64,000 bases of DNA. It comes from Neorhizobium sp. SHOUNA12A (GTDB taxonomy: Bacteria; Pseudomonadota; Alphaproteobacteria; Rhizobiales; Rhizobiaceae). The position numbers and the translations under genes were made by a program. How positions within the stretch are numbered: position 1 is the stretch's first letter; each line of letters opens with the position of its first letter. The stretch is taken from assembly GCF_023006505.1 (NCBI RefSeq), contig NZ_JALBGV010000012.1, forward strand, positions 1 to 64,000, in the 5' to 3' direction. This document shows, piece after piece, positions 1 through 7,940 of the stretch. The notes under the pieces were generated by a model that was not told the DNA's origin, made no database searches, and saw only the letters and a program-made list of their open reading frames with translations.

Positions 1-1
1 C

Positions 2-316
2 GGCACGCTTTCCGGCGGCGAGCGGCAGATGCTGGCACTCGCCCGCGCCCTGATGAGCCGGCCGCGGCTGCTGCTGCTCGACGAACCGAGCCTCGGCCTC
101 GCGCCGAAGATCGTCATCGACATCCTCAACATGGTCTCGGAACTGCGAAAGACCGGCGTCTCCATCCTGCTCGTCGAGCAGAATGCCCGCGCCGCGCTCG
201 AAATCGCCGACGAGGGTTACCTGGTCGAACTGGGCGAGGTCCGCCTTTCCGGCCCGGCAAGCGAAATGGCGGTCAATCCGGCGCTGATGGAAAGTTATCT
301 CGGCACCCATTCCTGA
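2..316 (+). CDS. livF: Branched-chain amino acid ABC transporter ATP-binding protein, LivF type (3' part)
   Basis: The window opens inside this gene, so the start lies upstream and only about 104 codons are visible. They show the ABC signature (LSGGERQ) followed by Walker B ([13 protein letters not shown]) and the switch histidine region replaced by the LivF-typical LLVEQN. The LivF family hydrolyses ATP on the cytoplasmic face to drive uptake of branched-chain amino acids or other amides through LivHM permeases. The SLGLAP motif and the short C-terminus ending just after the YL dipeptide are typical of LivF rather than LivG. The partner permease genes must lie to the left of the window. The true substrate cannot be told from this fragment. 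Confidence 0.85.
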   Translation, partial: GTLSGGERQMLALARALMSRPRLLLLDEPSLGLAPKIVIDILNMVSELRKTGVSILLVEQNARAALEIADEGYLVELGEVRLSGPASEMAVNPALMESYLGTHS

Positions 317-343
317 TGAGGCAACTCGGCCTGACACGGTCGA

Positions 344-1996
344 TCAATCGAAACTCTCGACGAGCTTCCGGCGGAATTCGTCCATGCGATAGACCGAGGT
401 GGATGGCAGCGGGATCATGCCCTTCTGCCAGTTCCAGCCGTCGAGGCGTTTCAGGAGGTCCGGGTTGCCGCTGACGATATGCATCGGCACGTCGCGCGAG
501 GCCCCTTCACCGGTAACGATAGACGCCGGCTGGTGGTCGCCGAGCAGGATGAACAGCGTGTTCTTGCCGTAACGCGCCATGTAGGAGCCAAGCGTCTCGA
601 TCGTGTAGTCGATCGAGGTGAGATATTGCGCCCGGACGCGATCGGGATCGGCCCAGACGATTGAAGGCGGATCGCCGCTTTCCGCCTGCGCGTTAAAGAC
701 GGCGCCATCGCCGATCCGGTCCCAGTCGACCAACGAGGGAAGCGGCGTCCAGGGTGCGTGGCTGGAGATCAGGGCCATTTCCGCCATGACCGGTTTATGG
801 CCGGGCTCGTCACGTGCCTGCCGCTCCAGCCTCTCGAAGGCCTCGAGCGTAAACTGATCCGGCATCGTCACCCAGTTGAAGGGTTTGCCGCGATAGCCGA
901 GCCCCGCGGCGGCATGGATGCTGTCGTAGCCGAAATAATCGGCTTCCGGCCAGTCGAGCGTGATCGCTGGCATCACCGCCGTGGTGCGCCAGCCGGAGGA
1001 GCGGAAGAGGTTGTTGAGGCTCATCCGCTCGCTGGTAATCAGCCGGTCGTAACGACCCTGATTGTCGACCCAGAGGCCGGAGAGCAGCGTGCCATGCGCC
1101 AGCCAGCTGATGCCGCCGACCGTCGGCGAAGTCAGCCACCCGCTGCGCGCCTCCAGCCCCGCCGCCTTGATCTCCTTCTCCACCGAGGTCAGCCGACTGC
1201 CGGTGCGTGCCGCGTAACGCGGATCTTCGATCGCGCTGCGGCCATAGGATTCGACGAACACCAGCACGACATCGGTGCCGGCAAGCGCCGAGAAATGCGG
1301 CCCGGCGGCGACCGGATCCTGCTTCAGTTCGTCCTCGAACCGGGCGAGATCGGCAATCGAATCCTTCACCATGGCGATGCGGTTGACGAAATAGGAAGCG
1401 GCATCAGCCTCGACGCCGAGGCTGCGTCGATCGTCATTTTGGACCGCAAGCGCCACCAGGCCGATCAACAGAACCACACCGGAGACGAGAGCGGACTTGC
1501 GCCGGGCTCCCCCCGAAAGGCGCCGGAAACCGCCAAGCGACCAATAGAGGACGGCGGCGACAACCAGCCATGCCAGAAGACCCGCACAGATGATTCCGGC
1601 CGCCTCCGTAAGGCCGGCGGAACCGCTTAGGAGATTCCAGCCGTCGGTGAGGATCTTGAGGTCGAGATAAGGATTGAACGGTCGCTGGAAGGCGGTGCCA
1701 GTGCCAATATCTGCAAGCTTCAGGAACAGCATTGCCGCCAGCAGCAGGGTGACTGCAATGCGCAGAAGGGAAAACCCGAGACCTGCCAGCACGGAAGCCA
1801 GCAAAGCAACTGCGGCCACTTCCAGCGGAAACCTGATCTCGGAAAAATCGGTGAAATCGGAAGGAAGCGCCAGGATTGCAGCAACGATCGCCAGCGCAAT
1901 CGTGATCCTCAGAAATGGCAGTCTATTTGCCTTGCGTTGCGCGATATGCCCTATTCTGTCGGTGTCACTCTGGCGAAAAGGCCGAAACTCGTTCAT
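344..1996 (-). CDS. Membrane-anchored sulfatase/alkaline-phosphatase-fold protein (LtaS- or phosphoglycerol-transferase-like)
   Basis: About 550 residues. The N-terminal ~190 residues hold about five hydrophobic segments, followed by a periplasmic sulfatase-like domain. Motifs are VVLVFVESYGRS (metal-binding start of the fold), the nucleophile region TVGGISWLAHGTLLSG, and the late metal site GDHQPA. Proteins of this fold transfer phosphoglycerol or phosphoethanolamine, or hydrolyse sulfate/phosphate esters, at the outer face of the inner membrane. I start at the ATG giving MNEFRP; a second ATG lies 15 bases upstream at 2011. The start is divergent from the next gene with only 27 bases between the two start codons. 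Neighbouring lipid/envelope genes suggest modification of a lipid or polysaccharide. The exact substrate is unknown. Confidence 0.7.
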   Translation of the reverse strand: MNEFRPFRQSDTDRIGHIAQRKANRLPFLRITIALAIVAAILALPSDFTDFSEIRFPLEVAAVALLASVLAGLGFSLLRIAVTLLLAAMLFLKLADIGTGTAFQRPFNPYLDLKILTDGWNLLSGSAGLTEAAGIICAGLLAWLVVAAVLYWSLGGFRRLSGGARRKSALVSGVVLLIGLVALAVQNDDRRSLGVEADAASYFVNRIAMVKDSIADLARFEDELKQDPVAAGPHFSALAGTDVVLVFVESYGRSAIEDPRYAARTGSRLTSVEKEIKAAGLEARSGWLTSPTVGGISWLAHGTLLSGLWVDNQGRYDRLITSERMSLNNLFRSSGWRTTAVMPAITLDWPEADYFGYDSIHAAAGLGYRGKPFNWVTMPDQFTLEAFERLERQARDEPGHKPVMAEMALISSHAPWTPLPSLVDWDRIGDGAVFNAQAESGDPPSIVWADPDRVRAQYLTSIDYTIETLGSYMARYGKNTLFILLGDHQPASIVTGEGASRDVPMHIVSGNPDLLKRLDGWNWQKGMIPLPSTSVYRMDEFRRKLVESFD

Positions 1997-2023
1997 GCGC
2001 TGCTCCTGCAAAACCTTCGGCCC

Positions 2024-2950
2024 ATGCGTTTTCTGAAACTTATAGGCTTATCTGCGGCCTTCGCACTTCTCATTGCCGTGATCCTGCGCTTCGATCCGCA
2101 GCGGATCGCCACAGGCCTCGCCTCAGCGGACCCAAGCCACGTAGGCGCCGGACTTCTTCTGGCGCAGGTGCAGATCGTTCTTTCCGCGCTCCGCTGGCGG
2201 TTCACGGCGGCGCGGCTGGGCCAGCACTTGGGCGTCGGCCAGGCGATCGGCGATTATTATCTCGGAACGTTGATCAACCAGCTTCTGCCGGGGGGTGTGG
2301 CCGGCGATGCCGTGCGCGCCATCCGCAACCGGGCTCATGGTGATGGCGGCTGGAAAGTGCCGGCGCAGGCCGTGATCTTCGAGCGGATCGCGGGGCAAGG
2401 TGTATTTTTTCTCATAGCCACCATCGGCGTCATGCTCTGGCCGCTTCTCGGCGGAGCGATGATTCCGGAGGAGCTGCGCCACCTTCTCTCCTGTTTCGCG
2501 TTTATCGTCGCCGGGTTGGTCTTCGTGTGTCTGTTGCTACTCCGCTTCCCGCCGCGCCGCATCCGACCTCAGCTTGGAAGGCTGAGGTCCGCGCTGGCGC
2601 AAGTCTTCCTGCAGGACGGAGCCTGGATAATGCAGACGCTATTCAGCATTGTCATCGTCGCAAGCTATATCGCCATGTTCATGCTCGCTTCAGCAGCCGT
2701 CGGCTCGCCTTTGCCGGCGCTCGCGGCGGTTACCGCAATTCCGCTCTGTCTGCTGATGATGCTGATCCCTGCGACCATTGCCGGCTGGGGCGCCAGGGAG
2801 GCGGCAGCGGCGGCGCTCTGGCCGCTCTTCGGTTACCCCGCCTCCAATGGCGTCGCCGCCAGCATCCTCTACGGCATTCTGGCGCTTGTCGGCGCAGCAC
2901 CCGGCCTGGCGTTCATTTTCGCCGCGCTGCTCAAGAGGCGAAAACGCTGA
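2024..2950 (+). CDS. Lysylphosphatidylglycerol synthase TM-region (UPF0104) family membrane protein
   Basis: A 308-residue polytopic membrane protein with about eight hydrophobic segments and no soluble transferase domain. The QLLPGGVAGDAVRAIR segment (about residues 85-100) and the late PATIAGWGAREAAAA segment match the membrane part of MprF and the UPF0104/AglD group, which flip or handle lipid-linked substrates. The ATG at 2024 (MRFLKLIG) is chosen because the longer frame from 1937 would overlap the divergent gene. It ends five bases from the convergent FkbM methyltransferase. It may move a modified lipid across the membrane, but that is inference from family and neighbours. Confidence 0.7.
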   Translation: MRFLKLIGLSAAFALLIAVILRFDPQRIATGLASADPSHVGAGLLLAQVQIVLSALRWRFTAARLGQHLGVGQAIGDYYLGTLINQLLPGGVAGDAVRAIRNRAHGDGGWKVPAQAVIFERIAGQGVFFLIATIGVMLWPLLGGAMIPEELRHLLSCFAFIVAGLVFVCLLLLRFPPRRIRPQLGRLRSALAQVFLQDGAWIMQTLFSIVIVASYIAMFMLASAAVGSPLPALAAVTAIPLCLLMMLIPATIAGWGAREAAAAALWPLFGYPASNGVAASILYGILALVGAAPGLAFIFAALLKRRKR

Positions 2951-2955
2951 AATCG

Positions 2956-3705
2956 TTAAGACTTCAGCCGTGCATAGATATCGCCGGAAGACGTCTGGCC
3001 GGAAAGGCCGGCAATCTCCGCCAGCATCGCGTCGGCGGTAATCCATTCGTGATGGACGAGCCGATGCCGCTCGCCCTCGACACGGTTGAAGCGATAGGGA
3101 CCAAGCTTCCGCAGATGCCCGACTGCCTCCTCGGCGATTTCCATCGTCGCGGGGATATACTCGAAGGCGATCAGTGGGATGGGATGATGCAGCCCGGCGA
3201 TGATATCCGCTTCCGCGCCCTCCACATCAATCTTGCAGAAGGCCGGCAGCCCGTATTCTTCGATCAGCGCATCGAGCGTCGTCATCTCCACACGTTCGAC
3301 CCTATCCCAGGTGACATTGCGAAAACCGGAGGTCTTTCCGACTTTCGAAATCCAGGACGAGGAGATGCTCGTCACGGTCGGGTGGCGGCTGGAAATATGC
3401 AGGTCGACATTGCCTGGTTCCTTGCCGACTGCCTTGCGCAACAACGTCAATTCTTCGCCGGCAAAGGATCTGGCGATGAAGTCCGCAAACAACGGCTGCG
3501 GCTCCAGCGCGACGATCCTGGCACCGAGCGACAGAAGCGTGCGGCTTCGGCTGCCGGCATGGGCGCCGATATCGAACACCAGATCGCCCTTGCGGATAAG
3601 GTCCGCATAAAGCCGCTTCAGTGAAGAACGCCGCCAAGGCTGGCCGTAATAGATCAACAGCGAGCGCGTGAGGCCAAGGAAAGCGGAAAAATCAGGTCGC
3701 GGCAT
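2956..3705 (-). CDS. FkbM family SAM-dependent methyltransferase
   Basis: About 249 residues. The SAM-binding core starts near residue 40 with VFDIGAHAGSRS (motif I) and continues with ARIVALEPQP (motif II acidic loop). The FkbM-specific segment CKIDVEGAEADI follows near residue 160. FkbM enzymes O-methylate sugars or polyketide hydroxyls, and in rhizobia are common in surface polysaccharide loci. I take the start at MPRPDF; an ATG 18 bases upstream is possible. The start overlaps the end of the CDP-alcohol phosphatidyltransferase by about 14 bases, so the two are probably co-transcribed. The acceptor is unknown. Confidence 0.75.
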   Translation of the reverse strand: MPRPDFSAFLGLTRSLLIYYGQPWRRSSLKRLYADLIRKGDLVFDIGAHAGSRSRTLLSLGARIVALEPQPLFADFIARSFAGEELTLLRKAVGKEPGNVDLHISSRHPTVTSISSSWISKVGKTSGFRNVTWDRVERVEMTTLDALIEEYGLPAFCKIDVEGAEADIIAGLHHPIPLIAFEYIPATMEIAEEAVGHLRKLGPYRFNRVEGERHRLVHHEWITADAMLAEIAGLSGQTSSGDIYARLKS

Positions 3706-4486
3706 GGTGGTTCTTGCTTGCACTCACCAGGAAGATCACGTCGACGGCGAAGGAATAGGTGAGCGAGGCAAGAGCCCCGGCCGCAAGCAGTGTGGAGACC
3801 GGCATCGTAACGACCGGAAACAACATCAGACAGAGCGCCACGCCCTGCACGACGCAGATCGCCTTGCGGCGCATCGAATGAGGCAGTTCGCCCTTGAGCG
3901 CCGGAAACACCGCCTGCGCCCCGACATAGGCATAACGCATCAGGCCGATCAGCAGGACCCAAAGTCCCGCCTTGCCCAGCAACACTGCCGCGAGCGAGAG
4001 AAAAAAGATCAGCAGCGCATCCACTTCCATGTCGAAACGGGCACCGAATTGCGAGGCCGTGCCGGTCTGGCGGGCGAGAAAACCGTCGACGCCATCCAGC
4101 GCCAACGCGAAGGCAACCACGAAGCCGAGCAGCCACAGTGCGCTCTGGTCGAGATCCACGCCGAATTGCGGCGACGCCAGCACCATACCGCCCAATACTG
4201 CCGTGAGCGCGGCACGGATCGTCGTCACGATGTTGGCAAAACCGAAACGGCCATGGCTGTGGGCGTGGAGATTGCCGAGAGCGATGGCGGAAATCACTGC
4301 ATAGACGATGAAGGCGCAGCCGGCAGCGGCCGTGTCGATGCCGAGCCAGTCGCCGAGGAAATGCATCGCCGCAACGAGCGCGGCAGCGACGGTCATGGTC
4401 ACCGCATAGGCATCCAGGGAGAGCAAGCGATAAGCCCTGCGCGCCGCCTGGCGATCCAGCGGCCCGGCATTCATCCAGTCAGCCAT
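3692..4486 (-). CDS. CDP-alcohol phosphatidyltransferase family protein
   Basis: An integral membrane enzyme of about 264 residues with roughly six hydrophobic segments. The family signature D-x2-D-G-x2-A-R-x8-G-x3-D-x3-D is complete: DGVDGFLAR, then GARFDMEVD. These aspartates bind two metal ions and the CDP-linked diacylglycerol or alcohol during phosphodiester formation. Which alcohol is used cannot be read from the sequence. The start at MADWMN has an AGGAAGG about 8 bases upstream; a longer start at 4525 is also possible. It is followed, with overlap, by the FkbM methyltransferase, and both are divergent from the dehydrogenase operon at 4706. Confidence 0.8.
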   Translation of the reverse strand: MADWMNAGPLDRQAARRAYRLLSLDAYAVTMTVAAALVAAMHFLGDWLGIDTAAAGCAFIVYAVISAIALGNLHAHSHGRFGFANIVTTIRAALTAVLGGMVLASPQFGVDLDQSALWLLGFVVAFALALDGVDGFLARQTGTASQFGARFDMEVDALLIFFLSLAAVLLGKAGLWVLLIGLMRYAYVGAQAVFPALKGELPHSMRRKAICVVQGVALCLMLFPVVTMPVSTLLAAGALASLTYSFAVDVIFLVSASKNHHAAT

Positions 4487-4705
4487 CGGACATGCCTTCC
4501 TCGTCCCAGGGATGATATGAAACATTCATGACGCTCTCCTCACAGGCACTACATGGAGAAGAATACGGAGCGCAGCAAAGGCCGGATCCGCAAAACCGGT
4601 GTCAAATAAACGTGATAGCGATGTCGACCTCTCGCACAACGACTCCCTTGCCGTCATCGTTGAAGCCTCTAGGTCTGGATTGTTGTGGCGTGAAAGGTGT
4701 GATGC

Positions 4706-5707
4706 GTGACAAGGCGTGAGACAGCCCCCAATGCGGCAACGCAAAAGGACGGAAGAGCCCTCTGGATCGAGGAGACAGGCCGTTGCGCGCTTCGGCAGGA
4801 GAAATTGCCGGCGGAGTGCGAAGGCGAGGTTGTCGTCCGCACGCTTTATAGCGGCATCAGCCGCGGCACCGAATCGCTGGTCTTCGCCGGACAGGTGCCG
4901 GAAAGCGAATACGAGCGCATGCGCGCACCGCATCAGGCAGGCCGGTTTCCCTTCCCGGTGAAATACGGCTATGCCGCCGTCGGAATTGTCGAAGAAGGGC
5001 CGGAACGTCTCGTCGGCAGAACTATCTTCTGCCTGCATCCCCATCAGGACCGTTTTCGGGTGCCCGTTTCGGCTATTCACCCGCTTGCCGACGATTTACC
5101 CCCGCACCGTGCCGTGCTGGCTGCCAATATGGAAACCGCGCTCAATATCACCTGGGACGCGGGCATCCAGCCGGGTGACCGCGTGGTCATTTTCGGCGCC
5201 GGCGTCGTGGGGCTTCTGGTCGCCTACCTTGCGTCGCGGATCATCGGCACTGAAGTGGTGATCTCCGATATCGAACCGGAGCGTGCCGAAACCGCTAAGG
5301 CTCTCGGTCTTCGATTTGCGTCTGCCGATGATGTGCCCCATGATTGCGACGTGCTGGTCAATGCTTCCGCTTCGGCCGACGCTCTGGCAACGGCGCTCGA
5401 TCATGCCGGTTTCGAAGCCCGGGTTATCGAAGCGAGCTGGTATGGAGAAAAGCACGTGGAGATCCCGCTTGGGCATGCTTTTCATGCCAAGCGCCTGTCC
5501 ATCGTCAGCTCGCAGGTCGCCTCGCTGCCGCCCGGGCGGCGCGCCCGCTGGGACACGAGGCGCCGCATGAGCAAGGCACTCCAGCTTCTCGGCGACGACC
5601 GGCTCGACCATCTGATTTCGGGCGAAACACCGTTCGAAACCATCGCCGCCGATTATGCCGACATTATCGGCTCGGCCGCCACGCTCTGCCATCGCATCAA
5701 ATACTGA
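4706..5707 (+). CDS. MDR-family dehydrogenase lacking the usual zinc-site GHE motif
   Basis: A 333-residue medium-chain dehydrogenase/reductase. The Rossmann motif GAGVVGLLVAYLA (about residues 165-177) and the following ISDIEPER show NAD(P) binding. The region where classical zinc alcohol dehydrogenases have GHE instead reads VKYGYAAVGIVEEG, and no catalytic Cys/His set is seen, so it is probably zinc-independent or uses an altered site, as in BchC-like members. The start is a GTG; no in-frame ATG lies close upstream. It heads a tight operon: 12 bases to the QueD-like gene, then two start/stop overlaps. It probably oxidises a sugar- or pterin-related alcohol in that pathway (inference). Confidence 0.75.
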   Translation: MTRRETAPNAATQKDGRALWIEETGRCALRQEKLPAECEGEVVVRTLYSGISRGTESLVFAGQVPESEYERMRAPHQAGRFPFPVKYGYAAVGIVEEGPERLVGRTIFCLHPHQDRFRVPVSAIHPLADDLPPHRAVLAANMETALNITWDAGIQPGDRVVIFGAGVVGLLVAYLASRIIGTEVVISDIEPERAETAKALGLRFASADDVPHDCDVLVNASASADALATALDHAGFEARVIEASWYGEKHVEIPLGHAFHAKRLSIVSSQVASLPPGRRARWDTRRRMSKALQLLGDDRLDHLISGETPFETIAADYADIIGSAATLCHRIKY

Positions 5708-5719
5708 AGGAAATCCCGC

Positions 5720-6118
5720 ATGTTCGCCGTTGAAGTCCGTGATCACATCATGATCGCGCATAGTCTTCCCCGCCCGGTTTTCGGCCCCGCCCAAGGCATG
5801 CATGGGGCAACCTTCGTGGTCGACGCCGCCTTCTTCACCAGCGATCTGGACGAGAACGGGCTTGCGGTGGATATCGGGCTGGCGTCCGAGGTGCTGAAGG
5901 ACGTGCTGGCGCCGCTCAACTATCAGAACCTCGACACGCTGGAGATTTTCGCCGGCAAGGTGACGACGACAGAATTCCTCGCCAAGCACATTTTCGACCG
6001 CATCGCCGATGCCATCCGGAACGGCCGGCTCGGTGAGGGCGGTGCGCGCATCCGCAAACTGCGGGTCATGCTGCACGAATCACACACCGCCCGCGGCTGG
6101 TTCGAGGCCGAGCTGTGA
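5720..6118 (+). CDS. 6-pyruvoyl-tetrahydropterin synthase / QueD-like protein with altered active site
   Basis: 132 residues, the usual size for the PTPS/QueD family, with the early His (H14) and HG (H28-G29) of the zinc site, the TTTE segment (PTxE equivalent) and the late HES glutamate. Canonical members have Cys-x3-HGH and LDH. Here the Cys is absent, the second His of HGH is replaced (HGATF), and the LDH histidine is replaced (LNYQN). It may therefore act on a dihydroneopterin-like substrate by a different reaction, or not be catalytic. Its stop overlaps the GTG start of the glycosyltransferase, so the two are translationally coupled. A role in queuosine synthesis is unlikely from context because no queC, queE or queF gene is present. 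Confidence 0.7.
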   Translation: MFAVEVRDHIMIAHSLPRPVFGPAQGMHGATFVVDAAFFTSDLDENGLAVDIGLASEVLKDVLAPLNYQNLDTLEIFAGKVTTTEFLAKHIFDRIADAIRNGRLGEGGARIRKLRVMLHESHTARGWFEAEL

Positions 6119-7158
6119 GCCGCGATCTTGTCCTTGCCTATCCCGGCGACCTCGAAACCCGCACCGGTGGTTATGGCTATGATCGGCGTGTCGTCGCGGC
6201 CCTTACCGATCTCGGCTGGAATGTCGAACTGATCTCCCTCGGCGACGGCTTTCCAGATCCGAACGCGAAACAGCTCGACGATGCCGGGCGGATGCTCTCC
6301 GGCCTTGCCGATGACAGCCTCGTGCTGATCGACGGCCTGGCCTTCGGCGTGATGGACGAATGGGCCGGGCGCGAGGCGAAACGCCTGAAAATCACGGCGC
6401 TCGTGCATCACCCACTGGCCCTGGAGACGGGGCTCGACGGCGAACGACGACAGGCTTTAGCCGCCCGCGAAAAGGCCGCGCTGGCGCAGACCCGCGGTGT
6501 TGTCGTCACATCGCATGCCACCGCCGCCGAACTCGCCGCCAATTACGCCATTCCTGCGGAAAAGATCACGGTCGCCATCCCGGGCATGGATCCGGCGCCG
6601 CTGGCTGTCGGTGGCGGCGATCCGCCTCTGATCCTCAGCATCGGCACGCTGACCCACCGCAAAGGCCACGACATACTGATCTCTGCGCTCGAAAAGCTCC
6701 GCGATCTGCCATGGACCTGCCGCATCGTCGGCAGCAAGGTGCTCAATCCCGGCGTCGCCGCGGAACTCGAACGCCAGGTTGCCCAATCCGGGCTCGGTGA
6801 CCGCATCGAGCTCGCCGGCCAGATCGACGACACACGCCTGGAATTCGCCAAGGCCGACATCTTTGCGCTGGCGAGCCGCTACGAGGGTTACGGCATGGTG
6901 TTTGCCGAGGCGCTCGCCCAAGGGCTGCCGATCGTCGGCTGCGCGGCGGGGGCTGTGCCGGATGTCGTGCCGGAAAGCGCCGGCTTTCTTGTGCCACCGG
7001 ACGATCCGGACGCTTTTGCCGCCGCTCTGCGACGGCTGCTGCAGGAGCCCGAAACCCGCATTTCGATGGCCGATGCCGCCGCAATCGCCGGTGCCAGGCT
7101 TCCCTCCTGGCGGGACACCGCCGCCGTCATCTCCGATTTTCTGGAACGAGCGTCATGA
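6115..7158 (+). CDS. Glycosyltransferase family 4 protein
   Basis: 347 residues with a GT-B fold. The C-terminal nucleotide-sugar domain shows LILSIGTLTHRKGHDIL near residue 175. Further on, near residues 255-275, is the GT4 signature SRYEGYGMVFAEALAQGLP, with the E-x7-E type acidic pair that contacts the sugar donor. The N-terminal domain has the glycine-rich GDLETRTGGYGYDRR acceptor loop. The start is GTG, overlapping the previous stop, and the end overlaps the next ATG. It probably glycosylates the product of this operon in the cytoplasm. Donor and acceptor are unknown. Confidence 0.82.
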   Translation: MSRDLVLAYPGDLETRTGGYGYDRRVVAALTDLGWNVELISLGDGFPDPNAKQLDDAGRMLSGLADDSLVLIDGLAFGVMDEWAGREAKRLKITALVHHPLALETGLDGERRQALAAREKAALAQTRGVVVTSHATAAELAANYAIPAEKITVAIPGMDPAPLAVGGGDPPLILSIGTLTHRKGHDILISALEKLRDLPWTCRIVGSKVLNPGVAAELERQVAQSGLGDRIELAGQIDDTRLEFAKADIFALASRYEGYGMVFAEALAQGLPIVGCAAGAVPDVVPESAGFLVPPDDPDAFAAALRRLLQEPETRISMADAAAIAGARLPSWRDTAAVISDFLERAS

Positions 7159-7940
7159 GCGGCTTCGACAGGGATTGGCTGGCGCTGCGCGAACCTGTGG
7201 ATGGTCGCGCACGGGACGCGGATTTGCTGGCAGCGACGATCCAATCCCTCCAAAGCGTCTCTGCCCCGACGATCCTCGATATCGGCTGCGGTACCGGCTC
7301 GACCTTCCGCGCGCTTTCGCCAAAACTTCAAAAACCGGTGCGGTTTCGGCTTTTCGACGACGATCAGCGGCTTCTGGACGAAGCAAATCGCCTGCATGGC
7401 GAGGCCATCGAGATTGTTCGGGGCGACCTCAACGAGATCGAAGCTCTGCCGCTCGCCGATGTCGGCCTCGTGACCGCCTCCGCTCTCTTCGATCTCTGTT
7501 CCGAGCAGTTCATTCGCCGTTTCGTCGCCCACATTTCGCAAAGAGGCGCCAGCCTCTATGCCGCGCTCAACTATGACGGCCGGATACGCTGGTCGAAACC
7601 ACACCCGCTTGACGAGACCGTGGTTGCGAACTTCAACGCACACCAGTTGAGCGACAAGGGTTTTGGACTTTCGCTTGGGCCCCGGGCGTGGGCGACGCTG
7701 GCCGATTGTCTCGGGGAGAGCGGGTATACGGTGACGACGGCTGAAAGCCCTTGGGCAATGACCGCAGGCGACCGCGACCTACAGGGTCTGTTCCTCGACG
7801 GTGTGGTGCGCGCGGTCTATGAATACGGCCAGCTCGACGAGAGCGAACTCCGCGACTGGGCCGATTTCCGGCGAAAAATGGTTGATCGCGATGGCAGCCT
7901 ATGCCAGGTCGGCCATCAGGACATCCTCGCGATCCGCTGA
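7155..7940 (+). CDS. Class I SAM-dependent methyltransferase
   Basis: 261 residues. Motif I, ILDIGCGTGSTFRAL, lies near residue 38, followed by the acidic loop FRLFDDDQRLLDEA and the motif IV region LVTASALFDLCS. These define a cytoplasmic Rossmann-type methyltransferase with no membrane segment. The ATG overlaps the glycosyltransferase stop (ATGA), so it is the fourth gene of the operon that begins at 4706. The last 42 bases overlap the end of the convergent RibD-like gene. The methyl acceptor is unknown; a sugar or pteridine hydroxyl or nitrogen is a guess from the neighbours. Confidence 0.78.
   Translation: MSGFDRDWLALREPVDGRARDADLLAATIQSLQSVSAPTILDIGCGTGSTFRALSPKLQKPVRFRLFDDDQRLLDEANRLHGEAIEIVRGDLNEIEALPLADVGLVTASALFDLCSEQFIRRFVAHISQRGASLYAALNYDGRIRWSKPHPLDETVVANFNAHQLSDKGFGLSLGPRAWATLADCLGESGYTVTTAESPWAMTAGDRDLQGLFLDGVVRAVYEYGQLDESELRDWADFRRKMVDRDGSLCQVGHQDILAIR

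Noticed and set aside
758..1630. 290-codon frame opposite the sulfatase-fold gene
   Set aside because: Antisense shadow; sense strand has membrane segments and sulfatase motifs.
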